NCBI RefSeq assembly: GCF_019746665.1
Contig: NZ_JAIERS010000012.1
Span: 62,001 to 126,000 of the forward strand
Direction: 5' to 3'
DNA length: 64,000 nt
Origin: Sphingomonas sp.
GTDB lineage: Bacteria > Pseudomonadota > Alphaproteobacteria > Sphingomonadales > Sphingomonadaceae
Below, one piece after another: positions 42,677 to 51,960 of the stretch. Numbering within the stretch: position 1 is the first letter of the stretch; every line of letters starts with the position of its first letter. Made by a program: the position numbers and the translations under genes. The notes under the pieces were generated by a model that had not been told where the DNA came from, ran no database searches, and saw nothing but the letters and a program-made list of their open reading frames with translations.

Positions 42677-43411
42677 TCAGCCCTCGGTCGCTTTCACCTT
42701 CGCCCATAGGGCATCCTTGGCCGCCAGATCGAGCGTAGCGAAACGGTCGGTCGCCTCGATCGCGCGGAACCGGCGTTCGAACTTGGCGTTAGCGCCGCGC
42801 AGCGCCGCTTCGGGGTCGATGCCCAGCTTGCGCACCCAGTTGACGACCGCGAACAGCAGGTCACCAATTTCCTCCTCGCGTGCCGCCGCGTCTGGGGCGG
42901 TCGCGACCTCGGCGAGTTCCTCGTCGATCTTGGCGCGCGCGCCCTCGGCATCGGGCCAATCGAAGCCAGTGCGCGCAGCGCGCTTCTGCAGTTTCTCGGC
43001 GCGCATCAAGGCGGGCAGGCCCAGGGCGACGCCGTCCAGCGCACTTGCCGCGCCCTTGGCATCGCGTTCGGCGGCCTTGATCGCCTCCCATTGCTCCGGG
43101 CCGCCGCTGCCGTCGCCGAAGATATGCGGGTGGCGGCGCTCCATCTTGTCGCTGATCGACGCGATAACATCAGCCAGCGCGAAATGGCCGGCTTCCTCGG
43201 CCATGCGGGCGTGGAACACCACCTGAAGCAGCAGATCGCCAAGCTCGTCCTTCAGATCGGCCATGTCGCCACGGGCGATGGCGTCGGCGACTTCATGGGC
43301 TTCCTCGATCGTGTAAGGCGCGATCGAGGCAAAATCCTGCTCGAGATCCCAAGGGCAGCCGGAGACGGGGTCGCGCAGCCGCGCCATGATGGTTACCAGC
43401 CGATCAACCAT
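42677..43411 (-). CDS. mazG: nucleoside triphosphate pyrophosphohydrolase
   Basis: MazG hydrolyses non-canonical or excess (d)NTPs to monophosphate and pyrophosphate. The 244-aa protein has two MazG domains. The first (GCPWDLEQDFASI, then EEAHEVADAI and KDELGDLLLQVVFHARMAEE) carries the Mg-binding EExxED-like residues. The second (EELAEVATA, EEEIGDLLFAVVNWVRK) repeats them. The start at 43411 has AGGAG 5 nt upstream, which beats the more distal frame start. It is the last gene of a ten-gene leftward block. Confidence 0.93.
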   Translation of the reverse strand: MVDRLVTIMARLRDPVSGCPWDLEQDFASIAPYTIEEAHEVADAIARGDMADLKDELGDLLLQVVFHARMAEEAGHFALADVIASISDKMERRHPHIFGDGSGGPEQWEAIKAAERDAKGAASALDGVALGLPALMRAEKLQKRAARTGFDWPDAEGARAKIDEELAEVATAPDAAAREEEIGDLLFAVVNWVRKLGIDPEAALRGANAKFERRFRAIEATDRFATLDLAAKDALWAKVKATEG

Positions 43412-43438
43412 GCCACTCCTCAAGTACGATAATCAACA

Positions 43439-44050
43439 TTATGTATAATTATTTCCGCTAGCGCCGATGGGAACCAGGACCATCAGATCGCCCTCGACGC
43501 GCCAGCTTTTGAGCTGCGACAGGAAGTTCATCCCCAGCACGCCGCCCTTGAAGCTCGGCGCGACCAGCACGCGCAGGCGCTCGGCCTCGATCGGGCCGAG
43601 CCGTAGCCGTTCGGCATGGCCGATCAGCGCCGTCACCTCGCCGCCGGCGGTGTCGACCACTTCGCTGCGCGTCGGATCGGTGGCGATACCGGCAGCCTTC
43701 GCCAGGTCCGGATCGATCGCGGTCTCGGTCGCGCCGCTGTCGATCATCAGCCGGCGTTCGACGCCGTTGAGCTGCACATCGGCGTAGAAATGCCCGTCGC
43801 TCGATCGCGGAATCGAGACCGCGCCGCCACGGACCGCGACGCGCTTCAGGCCCGCCGAAACCAGCCATTCGTCCACCGTCGCCCGGTTGCGGGTGTAGCC
43901 AGTCGCGATCACCAGCCCGACCGCGAAGATACCCACCCAGGCGAGCGCCATGCGTGCCATCTGGCCCCTCGGTACCTGGCGCGCGACCAGGGCCGATACC
44001 GGCAGGATCAGCACGAGCAGATAGAAAAGTGCGTCGGCGCCTTGGTTCAT
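43439..44050 (-). CDS. retropepsin-like clan AA aspartic protease, membrane-anchored
   Basis: A 203-aa protein with two N-terminal membrane segments (residues about 5-22 and 32-50) and a C-terminal retropepsin-type domain. The catalytic motif is MIDSGATETAI near residue 102, and the flap/psi-loop region GVLGMNFLSQLK is near the end. It matches the bacterial TIGR02281-type single-domain aspartic proteases, which should work as dimers on the periplasmic side. Its ATG overlaps the stop of the upstream MBL hydrolase as ATGA. Confidence 0.85.
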   Translation of the reverse strand: MNQGADALFYLLVLILPVSALVARQVPRGQMARMALAWVGIFAVGLVIATGYTRNRATVDEWLVSAGLKRVAVRGGAVSIPRSSDGHFYADVQLNGVERRLMIDSGATETAIDPDLAKAAGIATDPTRSEVVDTAGGEVTALIGHAERLRLGPIEAERLRVLVAPSFKGGVLGMNFLSQLKSWRVEGDLMVLVPIGASGNNYT

Positions 44051-44811
44051 AGCGTGAACTCGAGGCCATCATAACCCGGCTCGACGCCTTGGGGTAGCTC
44101 GGCGACGAGGCTCGCATAGTCCATCGACTGATCCAGGTGCACCAATGCCGCGTGTTTCGGCTGGAGCTGGTCGATCCAGCCGAGCACCTGCGCCAGATGC
44201 GGATGCGAAGGGTGCGGGCGGCGGCGCAGCGCGTCCACGACCCAAAGATCGAGACCCTCGTAAAGCGCGGCCATTGCGGGCGTCAGTTCATGAAAATCAG
44301 TGGCATAGGCGGCGCTTTTGCCATCATGCTCGAAGCGCAGGCCCGCCGAGAAGATGCCGCCATGCGGTTGATCGGCAACCCGGATCATCAGATCGCCGAC
44401 CGTCAAGGAATCGGGCAAGGGCTCGATCGTGGCGCTGGCGGGATAACCGTGCTGCCCATGGAAGACATAGCCAAAACGCGCGTTGAGCGTGGCGACCGTC
44501 GCCGGACGGGCGAGACCGCGGATCGGCGTGCCGCGCGCGTGAAAGAGTTGGCGCAGATCGTCGATCCCGTGGCAGTGATCGGCATGGTCGTGCGTCCAGA
44601 TCACCACATCGACCCGGTCGACGCCCGCCGCGAGCAGCTGTTCGCGCATATCCGGCCCGGTATCGACCAGCACGCGGATCTCCGGCGTTTCGACCAGGAT
44701 CGACACCCGCGTCCGCCGGTTGCGCGGCTCGTTCGGGTCGCACGCCCCCCAATCATTGCCGATCCGCGGCACCCCCGACGACGTGCCCGAACCGAGGATG
44801 CGCAGCTTCAC
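44047..44811 (-). CDS. MBL fold metallohydrolase (PhnP-like)
   Basis: A 254-aa metallo-beta-lactamase-fold phosphodiesterase-like protein. It has the N-terminal LGSGTSSGVPRIG segment and the zinc motif THDHADHCHGID near residue 79. Further ligands are the Asp in YATDFHEL and the His in HLDQSMDY. The pattern is that of PhnP/RNase-Z-like enzymes with unknown substrate, regularly found behind tatD in alphaproteobacteria. The start is the GTG at 44811, which overlaps the tatD stop as GTGA. Confidence 0.88.
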   Translation of the reverse strand: MKLRILGSGTSSGVPRIGNDWGACDPNEPRNRRTRVSILVETPEIRVLVDTGPDMREQLLAAGVDRVDVVIWTHDHADHCHGIDDLRQLFHARGTPIRGLARPATVATLNARFGYVFHGQHGYPASATIEPLPDSLTVGDLMIRVADQPHGGIFSAGLRFEHDGKSAAYATDFHELTPAMAALYEGLDLWVVDALRRRPHPSHPHLAQVLGWIDQLQPKHAALVHLDQSMDYASLVAELPQGVEPGYDGLEFTL

Positions 44812-45584
44812 GCGCGCGCCTTGCCGAACAGGCGGAAGAAATTGGCGCTTGTGGCCTTGGCAAGCGCCTCCACGCTCATCCCGCGCAGATTGGCGAGAAA
44901 CCGCGCGGTATCGGCGACAAAGGCGGGCTCGGCGGTCTTCCCCCGGTGCGGCACCGGCGCAAGGAAGGGCGCATCGGTTTCGATCAGCATCCGCTCGATC
45001 GGCAGCCGCGCGGCGACTTCCTGCAAGTCGCGCGCGTTTTTGAACGTCACGATGCCCGAGATCGAAATGTAACAACCCAGCGCCAGCGCCGCATCGGCGA
45101 AGGCCCCGCTCGCGGTGAAGCAGTGGATCAGGCAGGGGAACGCCCCCTTCCCCATCTCCTCGCCCAGGATAGCGAGCGTGTCGTCCTCGGCGTCGCGCGT
45201 GTGGACGATCAGCGGCAGGCCCGTCACGCGCGCGGCAGCGATATGCGCGCGGAAATTGCGCGCCTGCGCGGTGCGGTCGCTATGATCATAATAATAATCG
45301 AGCCCGCTCTCGCCGATCCCGATCACGCGGGGATGCGCGGCACGCGCGATCAGCGTTTCGGCGGTAACGTGCGGGTGGGCATCGGCTTCGTGCGGGTGAA
45401 TGCCGATGCTTGCCCAAATGTCGTCATGCACTTTGGCGATCGCGACCACTTCGTCCCATTCGCGCTCGCGGGTCGAGATGGTGAGCATCGTCGCCACGCC
45501 CGTATCGCGCGCGCGGGCGATGACGTCATGCTGCTGCTCGACCAGCCCCTTGTAATTGAGGTGGCAGTGCGAATCGACGAACAT
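44808..45584 (-). CDS. tatD: TatD family metal-dependent hydrolase
   Basis: A 258-aa TIM-barrel metal-dependent hydrolase with DNase activity in characterised homologues. Metal ligands are visible in DSHCHLNY (residues 4-11), GESGLDYYY, VHTRDAEDDT, HCFTAS and ETDAPFLAP. The ATG at 45584 overlaps the last base of the metG stop as TGATG. It is followed by the MBL hydrolase with GTGA overlap. This metG-tatD-MBL order is standard in sphingomonads. Confidence 0.93.
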   Translation of the reverse strand: MFVDSHCHLNYKGLVEQQHDVIARARDTGVATMLTISTREREWDEVVAIAKVHDDIWASIGIHPHEADAHPHVTAETLIARAAHPRVIGIGESGLDYYYDHSDRTAQARNFRAHIAAARVTGLPLIVHTRDAEDDTLAILGEEMGKGAFPCLIHCFTASGAFADAALALGCYISISGIVTFKNARDLQEVAARLPIERMLIETDAPFLAPVPHRGKTAEPAFVADTARFLANLRGMSVEALAKATSANFFRLFGKARA

Positions 45585-47137
45585 CACGCGGCCGGCGGAT
45601 CGAGGCGGGGGAACAGCGCGACGGGCTGGCTCAGCCGGAAACCGCTCTCGGCGAGCGGCGAGTACCAGTGGCCGCCGATCGCCTCGATCGTGCGCAATTC
45701 GGGCGCGATGCCCATCGCGTCGAGCAGCTTCGCGGCGCTCGCCGGGATCACCGGGCTGATGGAAACCGCGAGCTGGGCGATACAGATGTAAAGCGTCGCC
45801 AGCACCGTCTCCATCCGCTGCGGATCGGTCTTGCGCAAAGCCCAGGGTGCCCGCTCGTCGATATAGGCGTTGCAGGCGAACACCGCCTGGATCCACGCCT
45901 CGGTCGCCTGCGATAAAGCGAGTTCCTGGAAGGCATTGGGGATGGTGCCGCGCACCGCGCGGTCGATCGTCTCGAACAGCGCGGCATCGGCGGGGCTGTG
46001 GCCGTGGATCGCGGGCAGATAGCCGTCGCAATTCTTGAAGATCTGGCTCAGCGTGCGCTGCGCCAGATTGCCGAAGCTGTTCGCCAGATCGGCATTGGCG
46101 CGCGCGACGATCGCTTCCTCGCTCCACGTGCCGTCCTGGCCGAAGCTGATGTCTCGCAGCAGGAAATAGCGAAGCGCATCCACCCCAAAAGCCTCCGCCA
46201 GCGCGAGCGGATCGGCGACATTGCCCGCCGATTTAGACATTTTGGCGCCGTCGCGCGCGAGCACGAAGCCGTGGCCGAACACGCGGCTAGGCAGCGGCAG
46301 CTTGGCCGACATCAGAAAGGCCGGCCAATAGACGGTGTGGAAGCGGACAATGTCCTTGCCGATCAGATGCAGATCGGCGGGCCAGAAGCGCTTCAGCTCG
46401 TTATCCCAGCCCGGATAGCCTGTGCCGGTGAGATAGTTGGTGAGCGCGTCGACCCACACATACATCACGTGCCCGGGTGACCCCGGCACCGGCACGCCCC
46501 AATCGAAGCTGGTGCGCGAGACCGACAAGTCGCTCAGGCCGCCTTCGACGAAGCGCAGCACTTCGTTGCGGCGGCTTTCGGGCTGGATGAATTCGGGATG
46601 CGCGGCGTAATGGTCGAGCAGCGGCTGCTGATATTTGCTCAGGCGGAAGAACCAGCTTTCCTCGGCGGTCCATTCGACCGGCGTCCCCTGGGGGGAGAGC
46701 TTGCCCCCCTCCCCGTCGACCAGTTCCTTCTCGTCATAAAACGCCTCGTCGCGGACCGAATACCAGCCTTCATAGCGCGCGAGATACAGGTCGCCTGCAT
46801 CCGCCATCGCCCGCCAGATCGCCTGGCTGGCCGCGTAATGATCGGCATCGGTGGTCCGGATGAAGCGATCACAACTGATGTTAAGTTGGTCCCGCATTTC
46901 CTGAAAATAGCCCGACATTTCATCGGCGAGCGCGCGGACCGGCACGCCCCGGTCACGCGCGGTCTGCACCATTTTCAAGCCGTGCTCGTCGGTGCCCGTC
47001 TGAAAGCGGACGTCGCGCCCCATCAGCCGCTGGAAGCGCGCGATCGCGTCGGCGGCGATCGCTTCATAGGCATGGCCGATATGCGGCCGGCCGTTGGGAT
47101 AGTTGATCGCGGTGGTGATGTAGAAAGGCTCGGCCAT
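45584..47137 (-). CDS. metG: methionine--tRNA ligase
   Basis: This enzyme charges tRNA-Met and initiator tRNA. The 517-aa class I synthetase has the HIGH motif in GRPHIGHAY near residue 18 and KMSKS in AKMSKSAGN near 300. A C-terminal anticodon-binding helical domain (FACNAYIDERAPW) follows. There is no C-terminal EMAP/Trbp111 dimerisation domain, which fits the short alphaproteobacterial form. It follows holB by 9 bp and overlaps tatD by one base. Confidence 0.96.
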   Translation of the reverse strand: MAEPFYITTAINYPNGRPHIGHAYEAIAADAIARFQRLMGRDVRFQTGTDEHGLKMVQTARDRGVPVRALADEMSGYFQEMRDQLNISCDRFIRTTDADHYAASQAIWRAMADAGDLYLARYEGWYSVRDEAFYDEKELVDGEGGKLSPQGTPVEWTAEESWFFRLSKYQQPLLDHYAAHPEFIQPESRRNEVLRFVEGGLSDLSVSRTSFDWGVPVPGSPGHVMYVWVDALTNYLTGTGYPGWDNELKRFWPADLHLIGKDIVRFHTVYWPAFLMSAKLPLPSRVFGHGFVLARDGAKMSKSAGNVADPLALAEAFGVDALRYFLLRDISFGQDGTWSEEAIVARANADLANSFGNLAQRTLSQIFKNCDGYLPAIHGHSPADAALFETIDRAVRGTIPNAFQELALSQATEAWIQAVFACNAYIDERAPWALRKTDPQRMETVLATLYICIAQLAVSISPVIPASAAKLLDAMGIAPELRTIEAIGGHWYSPLAESGFRLSQPVALFPRLDPPAA

Positions 47138-47146
47138 GCCGTGCCC

Positions 47147-48145
47147 CTAATCCATCGCGCGCGCCTGGTGAAGCCCGAGCCGCGCGACGAGGCCGGCGAG
47201 CTCGAACACCGTCGCCTGAGCATCAAGCGATTGCGCGCGGGCGGTGGCGGCGAGCGCCTGCGCCATGTCGTACGCATCGAGCGCCGATTGCAGCGCGGCG
47301 CCCCGGCGCTCGACGGCAAAGCCGGCGATGAAGCTCGGCGCGCGATCCAGAAACGCCTCGTAACGCGACTGTTGCGCCTTCACGCCCAACGATTTGGCGA
47401 GCGCGGCGCGGCGGGCGTTGCTCGGATCGCCGTCGCGGGCGATGGCCGATAGCGCGCTGTCGATCGCCGCGAGATCGAGCCCCGCATAGCGCAGCGCCCG
47501 CCCCGGCGAGCCTGCCCCCACCCGCACCAGCGCCTCAAGCTCCGCCGAGCTTGCCTCGGGCAACTGGCCGCGGAGCACGTCGCGCACCTCCGCGTCGGCC
47601 AGCGGATCGAAGCGCAGCCGGCGGCAGCGCGAGCGGATCGTGGGTAGCAGTTTGCCAGGCGCATGGCTGACCAGCAGGAAGAGAGTGCCGGCGGGCGGCT
47701 CCTCCAGATTTTTGAGCAAAGCGTTGGAGGCGCCGGGGCGCTCGAGTTCGTCGACCGCGTCGATCACGATCACGCGCCTGGACGAGAGCGCGGGCTTGGT
47801 CGCGAACAAGGGCTGGAGCTGGCGCACCTGGGCGATGGAGATCGAGCGCGCCAGCTCGCCCTCGGGCTTGTCGCTGTCCTTGGGCAGGCGGACGAGTTCG
47901 CGATAATCGGGATGCGCGCCGGCGGCGATCAGTGCGGTGGTGCGGTCGCCCTCGGGCAGGTCGAGCCCCGGCGGCAGGTTCGGCGCGCCCAGCGCCTCGG
48001 CGAGCAGGCGGTGCGCGGCAAGCCGGGCGAAGGCCCCCTTCCCCACGCCCTCTGGCCCGGTGAGCAGCCAGGCATGGTGCAAGGCGCCCGAATCCATCGC
48101 CGCGCGGAAGGCGTGCCGGGCGGCTTCGTTGCCGATCAGAGCCAC
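47147..48145 (-). CDS. holB: DNA polymerase III subunit delta'
   Basis: A 332-aa clamp-loader subunit with an AAA+ N-terminal domain (LTGPEGVGKGAFARL near residue 28), the VIDAVDEL strand, the LLKNLEEPP segment and the SRC motif in IRSRCRRLRF. The C-terminal collar domain has diverged. The start codon is GTG (48145), overlapping the end of tmk by 10 nt. It sits in the tmk-holB-metG-tatD order seen in many bacteria. Confidence 0.93.
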   Translation of the reverse strand: MALIGNEAARHAFRAAMDSGALHHAWLLTGPEGVGKGAFARLAAHRLLAEALGAPNLPPGLDLPEGDRTTALIAAGAHPDYRELVRLPKDSDKPEGELARSISIAQVRQLQPLFATKPALSSRRVIVIDAVDELERPGASNALLKNLEEPPAGTLFLLVSHAPGKLLPTIRSRCRRLRFDPLADAEVRDVLRGQLPEASSAELEALVRVGAGSPGRALRYAGLDLAAIDSALSAIARDGDPSNARRAALAKSLGVKAQQSRYEAFLDRAPSFIAGFAVERRGAALQSALDAYDMAQALAATARAQSLDAQATVFELAGLVARLGLHQARAMD

Positions 48146-48759
48146 GGCGTCAGTTCAGCGAGCAACGCGGCGGTGATCGCGTCCGGCCTTTGCGCCGCGT
48201 CGATCAGCCGCACCCGATCGGGCTCGGCGGCGGCGATGCGGTGAAAGCTCTCCCGGACACTCGCGTGGAAGGGATCACCACGCGCGGCGAAGCGATCGGC
48301 GGCAGCGCCGTCACGCGCCTCGGCACGCGCCCGCCCGGCGGCCACCGGCAGATCGAGCACGAAGGTGCGGTCGGGCAACCGCCCTTCCGCGCCAAAGCGG
48401 TGCAGCGCGAGGATCGCGGCATCCTCGATGCCGCCCGCGCCCTGATAGGCACGGGTGCTGTCAATGAAACGGTCGCAGATCACCCATTCGCCCGCCGCGA
48501 GCGCCGGGAGAATGGTCTTCTCCAGATGATCGGCGCGGGCGGCGGCGAACAGCAATGCTTCCGCGCGGGGGCTCCAGCGCCCCGCCTCGCCTTGCAGCAG
48601 CAGCGCCCGGATCGCCTCGGCGCCGGCGCTGCCGCCGGGCTCGCGCGTTACCAGCACGGGCAGCCCCCGTGCGCGCAACGCCTCGGCGAGCGCGCGGGCC
48701 TGAGTGGACTTGCCCGCCCCCTCGCCGCCTTCGAGCGTGATGAAGCGCGCGCCTGTCAC
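48136..48759 (-). CDS. tmk: thymidylate kinase
   Basis: Tmk phosphorylates dTMP to dTDP. The 207-aa protein has the P-loop EGGEGAGKSTQ near residue 10, the REPGGS dTMP-binding segment near 40, and the DRF motif in VICDRFIDSTRAYQG near 95. A TTG at 48762 is also in frame. I use the GTG at 48759, because it overlaps the TGA of the upstream carboxypeptidase gene as GTGA, an arrangement repeated elsewhere in this window. Confidence 0.93.
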   Translation of the reverse strand: MTGARFITLEGGEGAGKSTQARALAEALRARGLPVLVTREPGGSAGAEAIRALLLQGEAGRWSPRAEALLFAAARADHLEKTILPALAAGEWVICDRFIDSTRAYQGAGGIEDAAILALHRFGAEGRLPDRTFVLDLPVAAGRARAEARDGAAADRFAARGDPFHASVRESFHRIAAAEPDRVRLIDAAQRPDAITAALLAELTPWL

Positions 48760-49928
48760 CAACCGAAGAGCGACCCGAGCCCCGCCCAGGCGCGCCCGAA
48801 GAAGCCGGCCGCGCCGACATCCTTCGCCGCCACCAGCGGCAGCTTCTGCGCGGGCAGGCCCGGCGCCGTCACCACCAGATCGGCGATATGCTGCCCGGCT
48901 TTGATCGGCGCCTTGACCGGCCCCTGATAGGCGATCTTGGTCGTCAACTCGGGCGTCGGCCCACCGGGCAAGGTCAGGTTGAGATCATTCGGCGCGACCA
49001 GCCCCACCTTGCTCGCGCTTCCGAGCTGGACCTCGGCCTCCCCCACCTGGCGGCCCTTGCTGACCAGTTTCTTGGCCTTCCAAGCGCGGAAGCCCCATTC
49101 CATGAAGCGCACCGATTCCTCGATCCGCTGGTTGAAGCTGGTGAGCCCCGCGATCACCATCACCAGGCGCCGGCCATTCTGCTCGGCCGAGCCGGTAAAG
49201 CCATAGCCGGCTTCCTCGGTGTGCCCGGTCTTCAGCCCATCGGCCCCCGCGACGCGCCCCAGCAGCGGATCGCGATTGGCCTGGGTGATCGGGCTGCCGC
49301 TGCCCAATGTCTTGCCCCAGGTGAAATCGGGCCGCGAATAGAAGCGCTTATAGAATTGCGGATAGTCGCGAATGGTCGCGCTGGCGAGCTTGGCGAGGTC
49401 ACGCGCGGTCACATAGGTGACCCCGCCATCGGGCCAGCCGTTCGAGGTGCCGAAATGGCTGTTGGTGAGGCCGAGCTTCTTCGCCGCCACGTTCATCTGC
49501 GCGACGAACGCCTCCTCGGTGCCCGAAGCCCCTTCGGCGAGCACCACACAGGCATCGTTGCCCGAAAGAGTGATGATCCCGTAGAGCAGATTGGCGACGC
49601 TCACCTGCTCGTTCGGCGAGAGGAACATCGTCGATCCCGCCTGCGGGCCGTGCCATTTCTGCCAGGTTTCGGGCCGCACCGTGATCAGCTGATCGAGCTT
49701 CAGATCGCCATGCTTGATCATCTCGAAGGCGACATAGACGGTCATCATCTTCGCCATCGAGGCGGGAGGCATCCGCCGGTCGGCGTCCTTGGCGAACAGC
49801 ACCGCGCCGCTCGACAGATCCTCCATGTAAGCGACCGGCGCCGGGGTGCTGAACGGCGGCGCCGCGGCGGAAAGGGGTGCTGCGGCAAGCGCGGCGAGCG
49901 ACAGGGTGGCGGCGAACTTCTTGAACAT
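48756..49928 (-). CDS. D-alanyl-D-alanine carboxypeptidase (PBP5/6-like)
   Basis: A 390-aa periplasmic penicillin-binding protein that trims the terminal D-Ala from peptidoglycan stem peptides. It has a signal peptide (FKKFAATLSLAALAAAPLSAAA) and the active-site SxxK in PASMAKMMT near residue 60. The SxN motif is in TLSGNDA, and KTG in LKTGHTEEAG. A C-terminal beta-rich domain and a terminal amphipathic segment (GFFGRAWAGLGSLFGW), suited to membrane anchoring, follow. It lies downstream of rlpA by 16 bp and overlaps tmk. Confidence 0.93.
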   Translation of the reverse strand: MFKKFAATLSLAALAAAPLSAAAPPFSTPAPVAYMEDLSSGAVLFAKDADRRMPPASMAKMMTVYVAFEMIKHGDLKLDQLITVRPETWQKWHGPQAGSTMFLSPNEQVSVANLLYGIITLSGNDACVVLAEGASGTEEAFVAQMNVAAKKLGLTNSHFGTSNGWPDGGVTYVTARDLAKLASATIRDYPQFYKRFYSRPDFTWGKTLGSGSPITQANRDPLLGRVAGADGLKTGHTEEAGYGFTGSAEQNGRRLVMVIAGLTSFNQRIEESVRFMEWGFRAWKAKKLVSKGRQVGEAEVQLGSASKVGLVAPNDLNLTLPGGPTPELTTKIAYQGPVKAPIKAGQHIADLVVTAPGLPAQKLPLVAAKDVGAAGFFGRAWAGLGSLFGW

Positions 49929-49944
49929 AACGGGTCTCACAGGC

Positions 49945-50748
49945 TTACTCTTGAACCAAACGGGCATCGCCATAGCCGGCGGCGGCGGCGCGCGCGCGGG
50001 CGGCATCGGCGGCGGCGCGGGAAGCGAACGGCCCCAGCCGCACGCGGAACACCGGCCCCACCGCCTGCACTCCACCTCCCAGCCGCTCGGCGAGCGCCTG
50101 CGCGCGCGCCTTGCTGGAGAGCGCGGCCACTTGCACGAACAGGCCCTGCCCGGCCGGCGCGGGTGCTGGTGCCGCTTGAGCGACGGGCCGGCGCGGCGAC
50201 ACCGGAACGGGCTTCGCGCTCGCCGGGATTACCGGGCGCGGGGCGGTCGGCAATTGCTTGCGCAAGGCGGCAAGCAAAGCAGCGGGAGCGTCGAGCCGGG
50301 GCGAGGCGGGCTTGCCCGCGCGGAGCGCCGCCTGGTCGGCCGGGGGCGGATCGACCCGCCGCACCCGCACAGGCGCGAGCGGGTTGCTATCGACGCCGAG
50401 CAGCTTGGCCGCCCCGCGCGACAGATCGATCAACCGCCCTGGCGCGCCGGGGCCGCGATCGGTGACGAGCACCAGGATCGTCTTGCCGGTATCGAGCGCG
50501 GTCACCTCGGCGAAGCTGCCGAGCGGCAGGCTGGCATGCGCGGCGACCACCGCCTGCGGATCGAAGCGCTGGCCGTTCGCCATCAACTGGCCGCTTTCCT
50601 CGCCATACCAGCTGGCATAGCCGACCGCGTCATAGCGATCCTTGCCGAATTCCTGGCTCGTGCCGCGCGGCCCCGCGCCCGCTGGCGGCTCTTGCGTCAT
50701 CGCTGCGGCGCTCAACAGCGCCAGCATCACACCCCCCAAAGCCCGCAT
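49945..50748 (-). CDS. rlpA: RlpA family septal ring lytic transglycosylase with SPOR domain
   Basis: A 267-aa exported protein. A signal peptide (residues 1-18) precedes a double-psi beta-barrel RlpA domain (YASWYGEESGQLMANGQRFD, then VTDRGPGAPGRLIDLSRGA). A Pro/Ala linker and a C-terminal SPOR domain (about 195-267; VQVAALSSKARAQALAERL) that binds denuded glycan at the septum follow. Either the GTG at 50751 or the ATG at 50748 could start; GGAG 5 nt before the ATG favours the latter. It is coupled to the upstream MltB-type gene and precedes the D-Ala carboxypeptidase gene. Confidence 0.9.
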   Translation of the reverse strand: MRALGGVMLALLSAAAMTQEPPAGAGPRGTSQEFGKDRYDAVGYASWYGEESGQLMANGQRFDPQAVVAAHASLPLGSFAEVTALDTGKTILVLVTDRGPGAPGRLIDLSRGAAKLLGVDSNPLAPVRVRRVDPPPADQAALRAGKPASPRLDAPAALLAALRKQLPTAPRPVIPASAKPVPVSPRRPVAQAAPAPAPAGQGLFVQVAALSSKARAQALAERLGGGVQAVGPVFRVRLGPFASRAAADAARARAAAAGYGDARLVQE

Positions 50749-51773
50749 CACCGCTCCACCGCGTCCGCCAATAGCCCCACCGACAGCGCATAGAAGTTGG
50801 AACAGTTATAGTCGAGGATCACGCGGTAATTGCCGGTGGTGAGATAGCCGGTCTTGCCCGGCCCATCGGGTTCGATCAGCGTCGCGAGCACCTCGTCGCC
50901 CGGCCAGGGGCGATCGAGCGGCACCAGCCCGAGCGCGCGCCACTCCCGCATGGTCAGCCAGCGGCTGTGGCGCTCGAACACCTTCGGGCAGCGCGGGGCG
51001 ACGGTGCGGCCCGCGAGACCCGCCCGATCCAGCCCCGCCGGCACGCTCACCGCGAAGCCCCAGGGTATGCCGCGCCGCCAGCCGGCATCGGCGAAATAAT
51101 TGGCGATCGACGCGAGCGTATCGGCCTCGCTCGTCCAGATGTCCGCCCGGCCATCGCCATCGGCGTCGCGCGCGAGGCGGAGATAGACGCTCGGCAGGAA
51201 TTGCGGGTTGCCCGTCGCCCCCGCCCAGCTGCCCTTCAGCCGCTCGCGCGGCACGCCGCGGTCGATCATCTTGAGCGCGGCGATGAACTCGTCGGTGAAC
51301 AGCGCGCGGCGGCGCCCGTCATAAGCAAGGCTCGCGAGCGCGCTCGGCAGATCGAACTTGCCGGTGACCGCGCCATAGCTGCTCTCATGTCCCCAGATCG
51401 CGACCATGATGCTTTCGGGCACCCCGGTCTCGCGCTCGATCGCGGTGAGGCGCGCGCGCGTCGCCTGATAGATCGCGCGCCCGCGCTCGATCCGGGGGGT
51501 GTCGACATGGCTGCGGCGATAGGGCTCGAAACTGGGTGGCGGCGCGTTGACCGGGCCGCCTGGCTGGGCGCGATCGAGCTCGATCACGCGGCGGTTGAGC
51601 GTGACGCCGGCGAACCCCGCCTCGATCGCCTGGGCGCTCACCCCGCGCGCCGCCGCCTGGGCGCGCAGGCTGGCGAGAAAGGCCTCAAAGCCCGCGTCCC
51701 CGCTCTCCTCGGCCGCCCCGCCGAGCGCGCCCCAGGCGGTGATGGCGAACAAGATGGTGGTGATACGCCCCAT
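50748..51773 (-). CDS. lytic murein transglycosylase, MltB family
   Basis: A 341-aa exported lytic transglycosylase cleaving the MurNAc-GlcNAc bond. It has a signal peptide (ITTILFAITAWGALGGAAE) and the N-terminal FEAFLASLRAQAAARGVS region. The catalytic Glu is in IWGHESSYGAVTGKFD near residue 125. LKGSWAGATGNPQFLPS and a C-terminal YNCSNFYALSVGLLAD match the family. I use the ATG at 51773; an in-frame GTG at 51791 is less likely. It heads the ten-gene leftward block that ends with mazG. Confidence 0.92.
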   Translation of the reverse strand: MGRITTILFAITAWGALGGAAEESGDAGFEAFLASLRAQAAARGVSAQAIEAGFAGVTLNRRVIELDRAQPGGPVNAPPPSFEPYRRSHVDTPRIERGRAIYQATRARLTAIERETGVPESIMVAIWGHESSYGAVTGKFDLPSALASLAYDGRRRALFTDEFIAALKMIDRGVPRERLKGSWAGATGNPQFLPSVYLRLARDADGDGRADIWTSEADTLASIANYFADAGWRRGIPWGFAVSVPAGLDRAGLAGRTVAPRCPKVFERHSRWLTMREWRALGLVPLDRPWPGDEVLATLIEPDGPGKTGYLTTGNYRVILDYNCSNFYALSVGLLADAVER

Positions 51774-51867
51774 GGCCCAAGGCTTTGCCACAGCCCCGCG
51801 CGGGGCTGAAGCCGGAAAAGCCCGCCCCTTGCGCGAAATGCGATAAGCGCCTTAAGCGGAGCTTCAA

Positions 51868-51957
51868 GGACAGGTGGCCGAGTGGTTTAAGGCAGCGGTC
51901 TTGAAAACCGCCGTGGGTGCAAGCCCACCGTGGGTTCGAATCCCACCCTGTCCGCCA
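51868..51957 (+). tRNA. tRNA-Ser (anticodon TGA)
   Basis: A 90-nt class II tRNA with encoded CCA. The acceptor stem GGACAGG (51868-51874) pairs with CCTGTCC. The anticodon stem GCGGT/ACCGC encloses CTTGAAA, with anticodon TGA at 51902-51904. A long variable arm (GTGGGTGCAAGCCCAC region) is present, and the T arm has GGTTCGAATCC. It reads TCA codons. Its 3' end lies 3 bp from the stop codon of the convergent dioxygenase gene. Confidence 0.97.
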
Positions 51958-51960
51958 TCG